Shown piece by piece: positions 1 to 6,248 of a stretch of 14,263 nucleotides of DNA. The notes under the pieces are model-generated. The model was given only the letters and a program-made list of their open reading frames with translations, had not been told where the DNA came from and did not search any database. The position numbers were made by a program, and so were the translations under genes. Numbering within the stretch: the stretch's first letter is position 1; every line of letters begins with the position of its first letter. The stretch is from CAZEWZ01 sp964516765 (GTDB lineage: Bacteria; Bacteroidota; Bacteroidia; Flavobacteriales; UBA7430): the NCBI GenBank assembly GCA_964516765.1, contig CAZEWZ010000032.1, forward strand, positions 1 through 14,263, written 5' to 3'.

Positions 1-1005
1 ATCAAGAGTATAACCAATCGCTAGCTTAGATGCAATTTTGGCGATTGGATATCCAGTTGCTTTTGATGCCAATGCGGAAGATCTGGATACTCGTGGATTA
101 ATTTCAATGGCAACAATATCTTCTTTCTTATCTGGGCTTACTGCAAATTGAACATTACAACCTCCGGCAAAATCACCAATATTTCTCATCATATGGATAG
201 CCATGTTTCGCATACGTTGATAAGTAGTGTCAGATAGTGTCATTGCAGGAGCTACGGTGATGGAGTCCCCGGTATGAACTCCCATTGGGTCCATATTTTC
301 AATGGAACAAATTATAATTACATTGTCGTTCTTGTCTCGAAGAAGCTCTAGTTCATACTCTTTCCAGCCCAATAGTGCTTTGTCGATTATCACCTCATGA
401 ATGGGAGAACTATGAAGGCCATGAGTAAGCGCTTTTTCAAAGTCATCCTTCTCATAAACAATAGTTGCTCCTGTTCCTCCCAAAGTAAAAGAGGCACGAA
501 TACATAAAGGAAAGCCAAATTCTTGTGCGGCCTCTTTTCCTTCTAAAAAAGACTTTGCAATTCGCTGAGGTGCCATTGGAATATCTATAGATAACATCAA
601 GTTTCTAAATTGTTCTCGATCTTCAGTAATATTTATCGCATCAATATTAACACCTACGATCTTTACATGGTGGTCTTCCCAAACACCTTGATCTTCTGCT
701 TCGATACATAGATTAAGGGCAGTTTGCCCGCCCATTGTAGGCAACACAGCTCCAATATCTGGATGCAATAATAATATCTCCTTCAGAGATTCTACCGTGA
801 GTGGCTTCAAATAAATATTATCCGCCACAACAGGATCAGTCATGATTGTGGCTGGATTAGAATTAATAAGAGTAACCTCTATGCCCTCATCCCTTAAAGA
901 CCTAGAAGCTTGAGAGCCAGAATAATCAAACTCGCAAGCTTGACCTATAACAATAGGACCGCTACCAATAATTAAAATATGACGAAGGGAAGTATTTTTT
1001 GGCAT
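1..1005 (-). CDS. carB: Carbamoyl-phosphate synthase large subunit, N-terminal part (partial)
   Basis: CarB makes carbamoyl phosphate from bicarbonate, ATP and ammonia delivered by the CarA glutaminase subunit, feeding pyrimidine and arginine synthesis in the cytoplasm. The gene runs off the left edge. The 335 residues present, from an ATG at 1005, cover the first (carboxyphosphate) half, against roughly 940-1070 residues in the full family. Visible marks are GSGPIVIGQ (residues 14-22) in the pre-ATP-grasp fold, NSNPATIMTD (48-57), the glycine-rich ATP-grasp loop GGTGATI (176-182), CNVQFAVSP (283-291) and the metal-binding EINPRVSRSS stretch (from 301). No frame break is seen. It lies downstream of rpmH on the same strand, separated by a terminator, so it probably has its own promoter in 1006-1060. 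There I see only TACTTTAG (1037-1030), one mismatch from the Bacteroidota -7 box. Identification is secure. Confidence 0.97.
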   Translation of the reverse strand, partial: MPKNTSLRHILIIGSGPIVIGQACEFDYSGSQASRSLRDEGIEVTLINSNPATIMTDPVVADNIYLKPLTVESLKEILLLHPDIGAVLPTMGGQTALNLCIEAEDQGVWEDHHVKIVGVNIDAINITEDREQFRNLMLSIDIPMAPQRIAKSFLEGKEAAQEFGFPLCIRASFTLGGTGATIVYEKDDFEKALTHGLHSSPIHEVIIDKALLGWKEYELELLRDKNDNVIIICSIENMDPMGVHTGDSITVAPAMTLSDTTYQRMRNMAIHMMRNIGDFAGGCNVQFAVSPDKKEDIVAIEINPRVSRSSALASKATGYPIAKIASKLAIGYTLD

Positions 1006-1060
1006 CTTTTATCTTTTATTCTATATATACTAAAGTAGTATTTTCATTTGTTACTAGCAT

Positions 1061-1099
1061 AAAAAAAGGTGTTAACTATAAAAAATAGATAACACCTTT
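1061..1099 (-). terminator. Rho-independent terminator of rpmH
   Basis: On the minus strand a perfect 10-bp stem (AAAGGTGTTA at 1099-1090 reading minus, pairing with TAACACCTTT at 1074-1065) closes an A/T-rich loop that can add a short CTAT/ATAG inner stem. It is followed by an uninterrupted T run (1067-1061). It lies 22 nt after the rpmH stop codon and before carB, so it should separate L34 transcription from carB. Confidence 0.85.
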
Positions 1100-1120
1100 A
1101 TTTATCATCCACTTGGACAA

Positions 1121-1279
1121 TTATCTTTTGTGACGTGGCTCGTCTGAAACAGAAATTTTGTGACGACCTTTCGCTCTTCTTCTAGCCAAAACCTTTCGAC
1201 CGTTTACTGATTCCATACGATCCATAAAGCCATGCTTATTTTTTCGCTTTCTGTTCGAAGGTTGGAATGTTCTTTTCAT
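1121..1279 (-). CDS. rpmH: 50S ribosomal protein L34
   Basis: L34 is a small basic protein of the large ribosomal subunit. The 52-residue product begins MKRTFQPSNRKRKNKHGF and continues with the family core of Met-rich helix and NGRKVLARRRAKGRHKISV. The C-terminal tail after that core (about nine residues, SDEPRHKR end) is a little longer than the 44-46 residue proteobacterial form, as I remember for Bacteroidota. The ATG at 1279 is fixed by the invariant MKRTFQPS start. There is no Shine-Dalgarno sequence, but a full -33/-7 promoter lies 38 nt upstream and a strong terminator follows, so it appears to be a single-gene transcript. The neighbours are carB and a divergent ABC transporter. The dnaA-rpmH-rnpA order known from other bacteria is not seen here. 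Confidence 0.97.
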   Translation of the reverse strand: MKRTFQPSNRKRKNKHGFMDRMESVNGRKVLARRRAKGRHKISVSDEPRHKR

Positions 1280-1316
1280 ATCTTAAGTCTTAATTTTTTA
1301 TTGTAATAAATTCCAG

Positions 1317-1348
1317 CAAATATAAAATCATTTTTCGTCACTCACAAA
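1317..1348 (-). promoter_or_regulatory. rpmH promoter, -33 TTTG / -7 TATATTTG
   Basis: Reading the minus strand, TTTG (1348-1345) is followed after exactly 20 nt by TATATTTG (1324-1317). This matches the Bacteroidota primary-sigma consensus TTTG-N19-21-TAnnTTTG. Transcription would start near 1310, giving a leader of about 30 nt before the rpmH ATG at 1279. It is the most complete promoter in the window. Confidence 0.75.
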
Positions 1349-1381
1349 CAACAAAAAGGTTTTTTTATAACAGGAAAAACT

Positions 1382-1389
1382 TACTTTTG
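1382..1389 (+). promoter_or_regulatory. -7 box TACTTTTG upstream of the ABC transporter
   Basis: TACTTTTG fits TAnnTTTG exactly and ends 21 nt before the ATG at 1411. No clean TTTG -33 box is present; the T run at 1361-1367 lies at about the right distance. The TTG at 1387-1389, in frame with the transporter, is the end of this box, so it is unlikely to be the start codon. Confidence 0.6.
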
Positions 1390-1410
1390 TCAAAGCAAAC
1401 AATTAAACCC

Positions 1411-3183
1411 ATGTTTAAAGGTATAAATAAAAAAACTGAACAAATAAAATTGAATAAAGTAGAATTGAATAAGGCACTGCGTATTTTTAGTTTTATCAGA
1501 CCCTACAGGTCAGAATATTTACTAGGTTTACTCTTCCTTGTCCTATCTAGTTTGGCTTCATTAGTTTTCCCTTTATTTATTGGACAAATGGTGGACGCCT
1601 CCAAAACTTCATTGGAAAGCATAAATAGAATAGCACTTCTTTTATTTGGATTGTTTTCTATGCAGGCTGTCTTTTCTTATTTTAGAATTATCCTTTTTGT
1701 CAATGTGACAGAAAAATTTCTTGCAAAACTTCGCCAAGCGACTTACGAAAATCTCATTCGTTTGCCGATGAAATTTTTTAATAGCCGACGGATTGGAGAA
1801 TTAAACAGTAGAATAGCTTCGGACATTTCTTTGCTTCAAGAAACATTTACAACCACAAGCGCAGAATTTATTCGTCAAATAATCATTGTGATAGGTGGAA
1901 TTATTTTATTGGGTTTCACATCAATAAATTTAGCCTTTTTTATGCTTTCTATTTTTCCATTAATTATTGTGGTCGCAGTATTTATAGGAAGAAAGTTGAG
2001 AGCTTACTCAAAGACTGTTCAGCAACATATAGCGGAATCCAATACAATTGTTGAAGAAACTCTCCAGGGGATTAGTAATGTAAAAGCCTTTGCAAATGAA
2101 ATATTTGAATCTCTTCGCTACAAGAAAAAAACAGAAGATGTGGCGTTTTATGGGATTAAGGGAGGAAAACTTCGAGCAATATTTGCCTCTTTTATCATCT
2201 TAGGTATTTTTGGTGCTATCGCTGCTGTCATTTGGTATGGAGCACGACTTATTCTCAAAGGAGAAATGAGTATCGGAGACCTCACCTCGTTTTTGATGCT
2301 AACTATTTTTATTGGAGCCAGCATTGGAAGTATCGCTGATCTATATGCGCAAATTCAAAAAGCAATTGGGGCTACAGAAAAACTCATGGAGATTTTAGAT
2401 GAAGAACCTGAAGATCATTCTGAAGGAAACATAAAGCAGATTATTAATGGAAAAATAGAATTCTGTGAGCTATCTTTTCACTATCCGAACCGAGCAGATT
2501 CCGAGGTGCTTTCCAAAATCAGTTTTCAAGCCCATCCGGGTGATCAGATTGCACTAGTAGGTCCTTCCGGGGCTGGAAAATCGACTGTTACACAATTAAT
2601 GATGCGGTTCTATCAAGATTATTCCGGTCAGCTGCTCATTGATGACAAAGAAATTACTTCCATTCGACTAACTGACTTAAGAAAACAAATTGCGATTGTT
2701 CCACAAGATATCTTGTTGTTTGGTGGAAGTGTCTTGGAAAATATTGCTTATGGAAAACCCACAGCTTCTATAGAAGAAATAAAACATGCTGCAAAAATGG
2801 CTAATGCGTCGGGATTCATTGAAGAATTCCCCGAAGGTTACGACACCCTTGTAGGTGATCGGGGAATTCAACTCTCAGGTGGGCAAAGACAAAGAGTTGC
2901 TATAGCCAGAGCAGTCTTAAAAGATCCAAAAATATTAATCTTAGACGAAGCTACTTCCGCGCTCGATTCTGAATCTGAAAAACTTGTCCAAGAAGCACTA
3001 GAAAAATTAATGATTGGACGAACATCCTTAATCATTGCACACCGACTGTCCACCGTTAGAAAAGCAGACAAAATTCTTGTCTTGGATAAAGGCCAACTGG
3101 TTGAATCCGGAACGCACGAAGAATTGAATTTAATAAAAAATGGTTTGTACAAAAAGCTGAGCAACTTACAGTTTAATTCTTAG
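1411..3183 (+). CDS. ABC transporter half-molecule, fused permease and ATPase
   Basis: This is a type-IV (exporter-fold) ABC half-transporter that should work as a homodimer or heterodimer in the inner membrane. From the ATG at 1411 it has 590 residues, the usual length. The N-terminal 330 or so residues hold about six hydrophobic membrane segments. The C-terminal ATPase has Walker A GPSGAGKST (384-392), the signature LSGGQ (488-492), Walker B ILILDE ending in catalytic Glu513 and the switch His544 in IIAHRLS. All catalytic residues are intact, so this is not a degenerate partner subunit. An in-frame TTG at 1387 would add eight residues, but it lies inside a -7 box. No partner gene adjoins it: rpmH is divergent and a 320-nt gap follows. 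The substrate cannot be read from sequence; lipid (MsbA-like) or peptide/drug export are both possible, and lipid export is my guess. Confidence 0.93.
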   Translation: MFKGINKKTEQIKLNKVELNKALRIFSFIRPYRSEYLLGLLFLVLSSLASLVFPLFIGQMVDASKTSLESINRIALLLFGLFSMQAVFSYFRIILFVNVTEKFLAKLRQATYENLIRLPMKFFNSRRIGELNSRIASDISLLQETFTTTSAEFIRQIIIVIGGIILLGFTSINLAFFMLSIFPLIIVVAVFIGRKLRAYSKTVQQHIAESNTIVEETLQGISNVKAFANEIFESLRYKKKTEDVAFYGIKGGKLRAIFASFIILGIFGAIAAVIWYGARLILKGEMSIGDLTSFLMLTIFIGASIGSIADLYAQIQKAIGATEKLMEILDEEPEDHSEGNIKQIINGKIEFCELSFHYPNRADSEVLSKISFQAHPGDQIALVGPSGAGKSTVTQLMMRFYQDYSGQLLIDDKEITSIRLTDLRKQIAIVPQDILLFGGSVLENIAYGKPTASIEEIKHAAKMANASGFIEEFPEGYDTLVGDRGIQLSGGQRQRVAIARAVLKDPKILILDEATSALDSESEKLVQEALEKLMIGRTSLIIAHRLSTVRKADKILVLDKGQLVESGTHEELNLIKNGLYKKLSNLQFNS

Positions 3184-3503
3184 TAGTGTATTGGGGTGGA
3201 AAACTTATCTACCAAATCCGCTTTTTTCTTATAAGATAAAACACACAGATTGACTAACAATCAATCAGTTCTATTTGGGAGGCTAAATAAGTTTGTTCTG
3301 ATAATATAATTCCATTTGTAATTATGTTCCTAGAGATAGTCTTTGTAAAGCCTGCTCAAAGGCCTTCTTTGCCAAAGTTCAAGATTCGATTGCTAAATTA
3401 AACTACATTTGCCAGTTTTCATGGGCGTATATAGAAGAGTTAATTTCAAACTGTACAGGGTATTGAAAGAAAATAAGAGAGAAAGAAACTAATAAGAGGG
3501 TGA
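3184..3503. other. 320-nt gap between convergent genes, little recognisable content
   Basis: The stretch between the ABC transporter and rsmG has no homology that I recognise and no tRNA-like fold. It contains a perfect Bacteroidota -7 box TAAGTTTG on the plus strand (3288-3295), followed by a 25-codon reading frame from ATG 3324 to the stop at 3401. It also has short weak inverted repeats: GATTG/CAATC at 3249-3263, and TCTTATAAGA near 3227-3236. No strong GC hairpin with a T run serves as a terminator for either flanking gene. It may be a decayed gene, a small RNA or plain spacer. Confidence 0.5.
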
Positions 3504-4142
3504 TTATTTTCTTATGGGCACGTGAATTATCTTTTTTGTTTCAAAAAAAGGTTCTTCAAAAAAGTTGGACAGATGAATGGTTTTTTTTCGGTTTCCCCAA
3601 GAAGCTAATTCACTAGATAAATCTCCGCCTTTAAGAGCAATAAGTCCATTTTCAATACCGTGATTTTGTTCTGTTTTATATTTTTCACGCGTCCATTTCA
3701 CCAAATCAACCATAGGGGCTACAGCGCGAGTAATCACAAAATCAAAAACTCCTTGAACCTCATTGGCTCTTTGGTGAAATGCTTCTACATTTTTTAAATC
3801 TAGGGCGAGATAAATTTCGTTGACAACTTTTATTTTTTTGCCAATGGAATCAATTAGTGTAAAAGATACTTCTGGAAAAATAATAGCAAGAGGAATTCCC
3901 GGAAAACCTCCGCCACAACCAAGGTCCATGATTTTAGCTCCAGGCTTAAATTGAATAAACTTGTACAAGGACAGAGAATGCAGTACATGACGCTCATACA
4001 AAGCATCAATATCCTTTCGAGAGATGACATTGATTTGCGCATTCCAGTATTGGTAAAGTGGCTTGAGCTTTGCAAACTTTTCTAATTGACCATCAGTCAG
4101 ATCAGGAAAATATTTTGTAATAATATCTAGGTCAGTAATCAT
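3504..4142 (-). CDS. rsmG: 16S rRNA (guanine-527 N7)-methyltransferase
   Basis: RsmG (GidB) puts the m7G on G527 in the 530 loop of 16S rRNA, using S-adenosylmethionine; in other bacteria its loss gives low-level streptomycin resistance. The 212-residue product has the family signatures in order: WNAQINVISRKD (33-44), RHVLHSL (51-57), the SAM-binding loop MDLGCGGGFPGIPLAI (72-87) and TRAVAP (137-142). Length is normal. The ATG at 4142 overlaps the last 11 nt of the ECF sigma gene upstream on the same strand, so the two are almost certainly cotranscribed and translationally coupled. No separate promoter or Shine-Dalgarno sequence is seen. Confidence 0.96.
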   Translation of the reverse strand: MITDLDIITKYFPDLTDGQLEKFAKLKPLYQYWNAQINVISRKDIDALYERHVLHSLSLYKFIQFKPGAKIMDLGCGGGFPGIPLAIIFPEVSFTLIDSIGKKIKVVNEIYLALDLKNVEAFHQRANEVQGVFDFVITRAVAPMVDLVKWTREKYKTEQNHGIENGLIALKGGDLSSELASWGNRKKTIHLSNFFEEPFFETKKIIHVPIRK

Positions 4143-4722
4143 CTTCGTTATTCTTCAATATATTTAACAAAAGCTCCCTTGCCCGAAACAGTTTGGCTTT
4201 TACTGAACCAAGGGGCATTTTTAATTTTTCTGAAATTTCAGCATAAGACATTTCATCTAAGTATCTGAGTATAACTAATTCTCTGTAATGAGGTTTGAGT
4301 CGATGGACTAATCGAGCAATATTCTTGTTTTTCTGTTTTTGAATAAAATCATGCTCTGGATCTAAAGCACTATCTATTAAATCAATCACCGAAGTATTAT
4401 CAGATGAGTTCTCCTGATCAATCGAGACAGTTTTCTGGTCCTTCTTGCGAAAAAAATCAATAAGCGTATTATTAGCAATAACTCGAATCCAAGTACTAAA
4501 AGCGTAAGTAGAATCAAAAGAAGCTAATTTATTAAAGGCTTTACTAAAAGTAGCGATGGAAAGGTCTTCCACATCTTCTTTGCTAGATAACTTAGAGTTG
4601 AAAAAGGTTTCAATAGATGCCCAATAGAAATACATAAGTTTGGTATATGCCTTCTGACTTCCACCCAATGCTTTTTGCACGAGAAGTATGTCTCGCGCCT
4701 TATGGTTGGTTTTTAATCCCAA
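4132..4722 (-). CDS. ECF-type RNA polymerase sigma factor
   Basis: This is a group-4 (ECF) sigma factor that should direct RNA polymerase to an alternative promoter set. Region 2 spans about residues 12-94, with DVEDLSIATFSKAF (50-63, region 2.2) and FSTWIRVIANNTLIDFFRKK (75-94, regions 2.3-2.4). After a polar linker of about 40 residues, region 4 spans 137-186, with the helix-turn-helix YAEISEKLKMPLGSVKAK (160-177). No anti-sigma gene adjoins it; instead its end overlaps rsmG. The start is uncertain. The only conventional start in frame is TTG at 4722 (196 residues), while two ATGs (4745 and 4739) lie in another frame just upstream, followed by AAAAAA. A one-base slip or homopolymer error there would give a protein starting MGMKKSTSLGLK. 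The sigma identification is firm; the N-terminus is not. Confidence 0.9.
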   Translation of the reverse strand: MGLKTNHKARDILLVQKALGGSQKAYTKLMYFYWASIETFFNSKLSSKEDVEDLSIATFSKAFNKLASFDSTYAFSTWIRVIANNTLIDFFRKKDQKTVSIDQENSSDNTSVIDLIDSALDPEHDFIQKQKNKNIARLVHRLKPHYRELVILRYLDEMSYAEISEKLKMPLGSVKAKLFRARELLLNILKNNEDDY

Positions 4723-4803
4723 TGATGTACTTTTTTCATCCCCATATATAGAAACAAATTCGAATTAAAAAAATAAAAAACTAATCCTAAAATTGTCGTA
4801 AAA

Positions 4804-4833
4804 CAAGCTAGCTGATAATCTTCCAATATACAA
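4804..4833 (-). promoter_or_regulatory. Possible promoter of the sigma factor-rsmG operon
   Basis: Reading minus, TTG (4833-4831) is followed after 20 nt by TAGCTTG (4810-4804), which lacks one T of the TAnnTTTG consensus. Transcription would start near 4797, leaving a leader of 50-75 nt. The -33 element lies inside a perfect 14-bp palindrome. The match is imperfect in an AT-rich region, so it is only tentative. Confidence 0.35.
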
Positions 4834-4842
4834 TATATTGTA
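4829..4842. repeat. 14-bp perfect palindrome TACAATATATTGTA
   Basis: Both arms are exact (TACAATA/TATTGTA). It overlaps the putative -33 element of the sigma factor-rsmG operon and lies about 250 nt upstream of the tgt promoter, so it could be an operator for a dimeric regulator. Being all but two bases A/T, it could also arise by chance. Confidence 0.45.
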
Positions 4843-4897
4843 AATATAACCGAAGAATAAAAATAATCAAAAACCGAAAATTACACGGAGGAAATAA

Positions 4898-4945
4898 ATG
4901 ACAAAATGTGACATTAAAACACTTATTTTGGTCAAAAATATCTGA
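4898..4945 (+). CDS. Possible 15-residue small peptide with a Shine-Dalgarno site
   Basis: GGAGG (4887-4891) sits six nt before ATG 4898, which opens a frame reading MTKCDIKTLILVKNI before TGA. A full Shine-Dalgarno site stands out because nearly all other genes here have none. The frame lies about 170 nt before tgt and is upstream of the predicted tgt promoter, so it is not an obvious attenuator leader. It could be a chance match; no function is proposed. Confidence 0.15.
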   Translation: MTKCDIKTLILVKNI

Positions 4946-5094
4946 AACAGTAATTTTAATATACTCAGGTGTAAACTTTTTCTATGTGAAAAAGCATAAA
5001 TATAATTACCGGAAAATGGAAACACAAAAATAATACTAATCTATAATTGGCCCTATAAAAATTAAGTTTAGATAGGCAGAAGAAACATTTCAAT

Positions 5095-5102
5095 TATATT
5101 TG
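5095..5102 (+). promoter_or_regulatory. -7 box TATATTTG of tgt
   Basis: TATATTTG matches TAnnTTTG exactly and ends 15 nt before the tgt ATG at 5118. A TTTA at 5067-5070 is the nearest -33-like element, with a spacer of 24 nt, which is rather long. The TTG codons at 5100 and 5103 in the tgt frame overlap or abut the box and are therefore poor start candidates. Confidence 0.6.
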
Positions 5103-5117
5103 TTGAAATTTATCTGC

Positions 5118-6248
5118 ATGAAGTTTACTCTAGAAAAATCCGACGCACAATCCCAAGCCCGAGCTGGACTAATTGATACTGAGCATGGGAGTATAGAAAC
5201 CCCCATATTTATGCCCGTTGGAACCTCCGCTAGTGTGAAAGGAGTTCACCAGCATGAATTGGAAAATGATATTAAGGCACAAATCATTTTAGGAAACACT
5301 TACCATTTGTATTTGCGCCCCAAGATGGAGATTTTAGAGAAAGTTGGAGGCCTACATAAATTCATGAACTGGAAAAAACCAATCCTCACCGACAGTGGAG
5401 GATTTCAGGTATATTCACTTTCGGGTAGAAGAAAAATCACAGAAGAAGGGGTGAAATTCAAATCTCACATTGACGGATCCTATCACTTCTTTAGTCCAGA
5501 ATTCGCCATGGATGTTCAACGAAAAATTGGAGCAGACATCATTATGGCTTTTGATGAGTGCACCCCATATCCATGTGACTATCATTACGCTAAGAGGTCA
5601 ATGAAAATGACCCATCGGTGGCTCAGAAGATGTTGTGAACACTTTGATAAAACACCAAACAAATACGGATTCGCTCAAACTTTATTCCCCATCGTTCAAG
5701 GAAGTACATATAAAGATTTGAGACTTCAATCAGCTGAAGCCATTGCCTCATTTAATCGAGAAGGAAATGCAATTGGAGGGCTTTCTGTAGGAGAACCTGC
5801 AGACGAAATGTATGCAATGACTGAAGTAGTTACATCTGTATTACCTAAAGATAAGCCTAGATATCTGATGGGTGTGGGAACGCCCACAAATATTCTTGAA
5901 AACATTGCACTTGGAATTGATATGTTTGATTGTGTAATGCCCTCACGAAACGCACGTAATGGAATGTTGTTCACTAGTGAAGGGACCATCAATATCAAAA
6001 ACAAAAAATGGGAAAAAGACTTTTCAAGTTTGGATCCAAATGGAAAATCTTTTGTTGACAGTAGTTATTCAAAAGCGTACTTGAGACATTTATTTACGAC
6101 TAAAGAATTACTAGGAAAACAAATAGCTACGATACACAACTTGGGCTTTTATCTCTGGTTAGTAAAAGAAGCGCGAAGACGTATCTTAGATGGAACTTTT
6201 TATGATTGGAAGGAAATCATGGTCAAAAAACTAAGTATTAGATTATAA
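5118..6248 (+). CDS. tgt: tRNA-guanine transglycosylase
   Basis: Tgt exchanges the wobble guanine of tRNAs with GUN anticodons (Asp, Asn, His, Tyr) for preQ1, a step in queuosine synthesis. The 376-residue protein from ATG 5118 has the TIM-barrel family marks: TDSGGFQVYSLS with the acid Asp92, FPIVQGS, GGLSVGEP, YLMGVGTP and DMFDCVMP with the nucleophile Asp271 (by comparison with Zymomonas Asp280). The zinc site is altered: the CxCxxC triad of classical Tgt aligns without gaps to Gly309, Ser311 and Asp314, although the final His ligand in ATIHNL is kept. I recall the same loss in other Bacteroidota Tgt proteins, so it is probably a lineage trait and the enzyme is probably active. The next gene starts directly after its stop codon. 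The ATG matches the conserved MKF start of relatives. Confidence 0.96.
   Translation: MKFTLEKSDAQSQARAGLIDTEHGSIETPIFMPVGTSASVKGVHQHELENDIKAQIILGNTYHLYLRPKMEILEKVGGLHKFMNWKKPILTDSGGFQVYSLSGRRKITEEGVKFKSHIDGSYHFFSPEFAMDVQRKIGADIIMAFDECTPYPCDYHYAKRSMKMTHRWLRRCCEHFDKTPNKYGFAQTLFPIVQGSTYKDLRLQSAEAIASFNREGNAIGGLSVGEPADEMYAMTEVVTSVLPKDKPRYLMGVGTPTNILENIALGIDMFDCVMPSRNARNGMLFTSEGTINIKNKKWEKDFSSLDPNGKSFVDSSYSKAYLRHLFTTKELLGKQIATIHNLGFYLWLVKEARRRILDGTFYDWKEIMVKKLSIRL

Larger units (their letters stand above)
4723..5117. other. 395-nt divergent regulatory gap between the sigma factor and tgt
   Basis: This strongly AT-rich spacer separates two divergent operons. It holds the possible sigma-operon promoter, the 14-bp palindrome, the 8-bp self-complementary AGCTAGCT (4806-4813), a minus-strand TAnnTTTG match (TATTTTTG, 4940-4933), a short Shine-Dalgarno-led reading frame at 4898-4945 and the tgt -7 box at its right end. 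No RNA gene or riboswitch fold is recognised. Confidence 0.6.

Noticed and set aside
1387..1410. TTG at 1387 as the ABC transporter start
   Set aside because: It forms the end of a perfect -7 box TACTTTTG; the ATG at 1411 gives a normal family length.
2677..3164. Minus-strand open frames inside the ABC transporter
   Set aside because: They lie antisense to the conserved ATPase motifs and resemble no protein; simple shadows, as are similar frames inside rsmG, tgt, ispE, accA and the lipoprotein gene.
3348..3370. Possible hairpin AAGCC...GGCCTT in the gap after the ABC transporter
   Set aside because: Only three GC pairs plus two A-T pairs across a bulge, with no T run.
5100..5117. TTG at 5100 as the tgt start
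   Set aside because: It lies in the TATATTTG -7 box, and the conserved Tgt N-terminus starts at the ATG at 5118.
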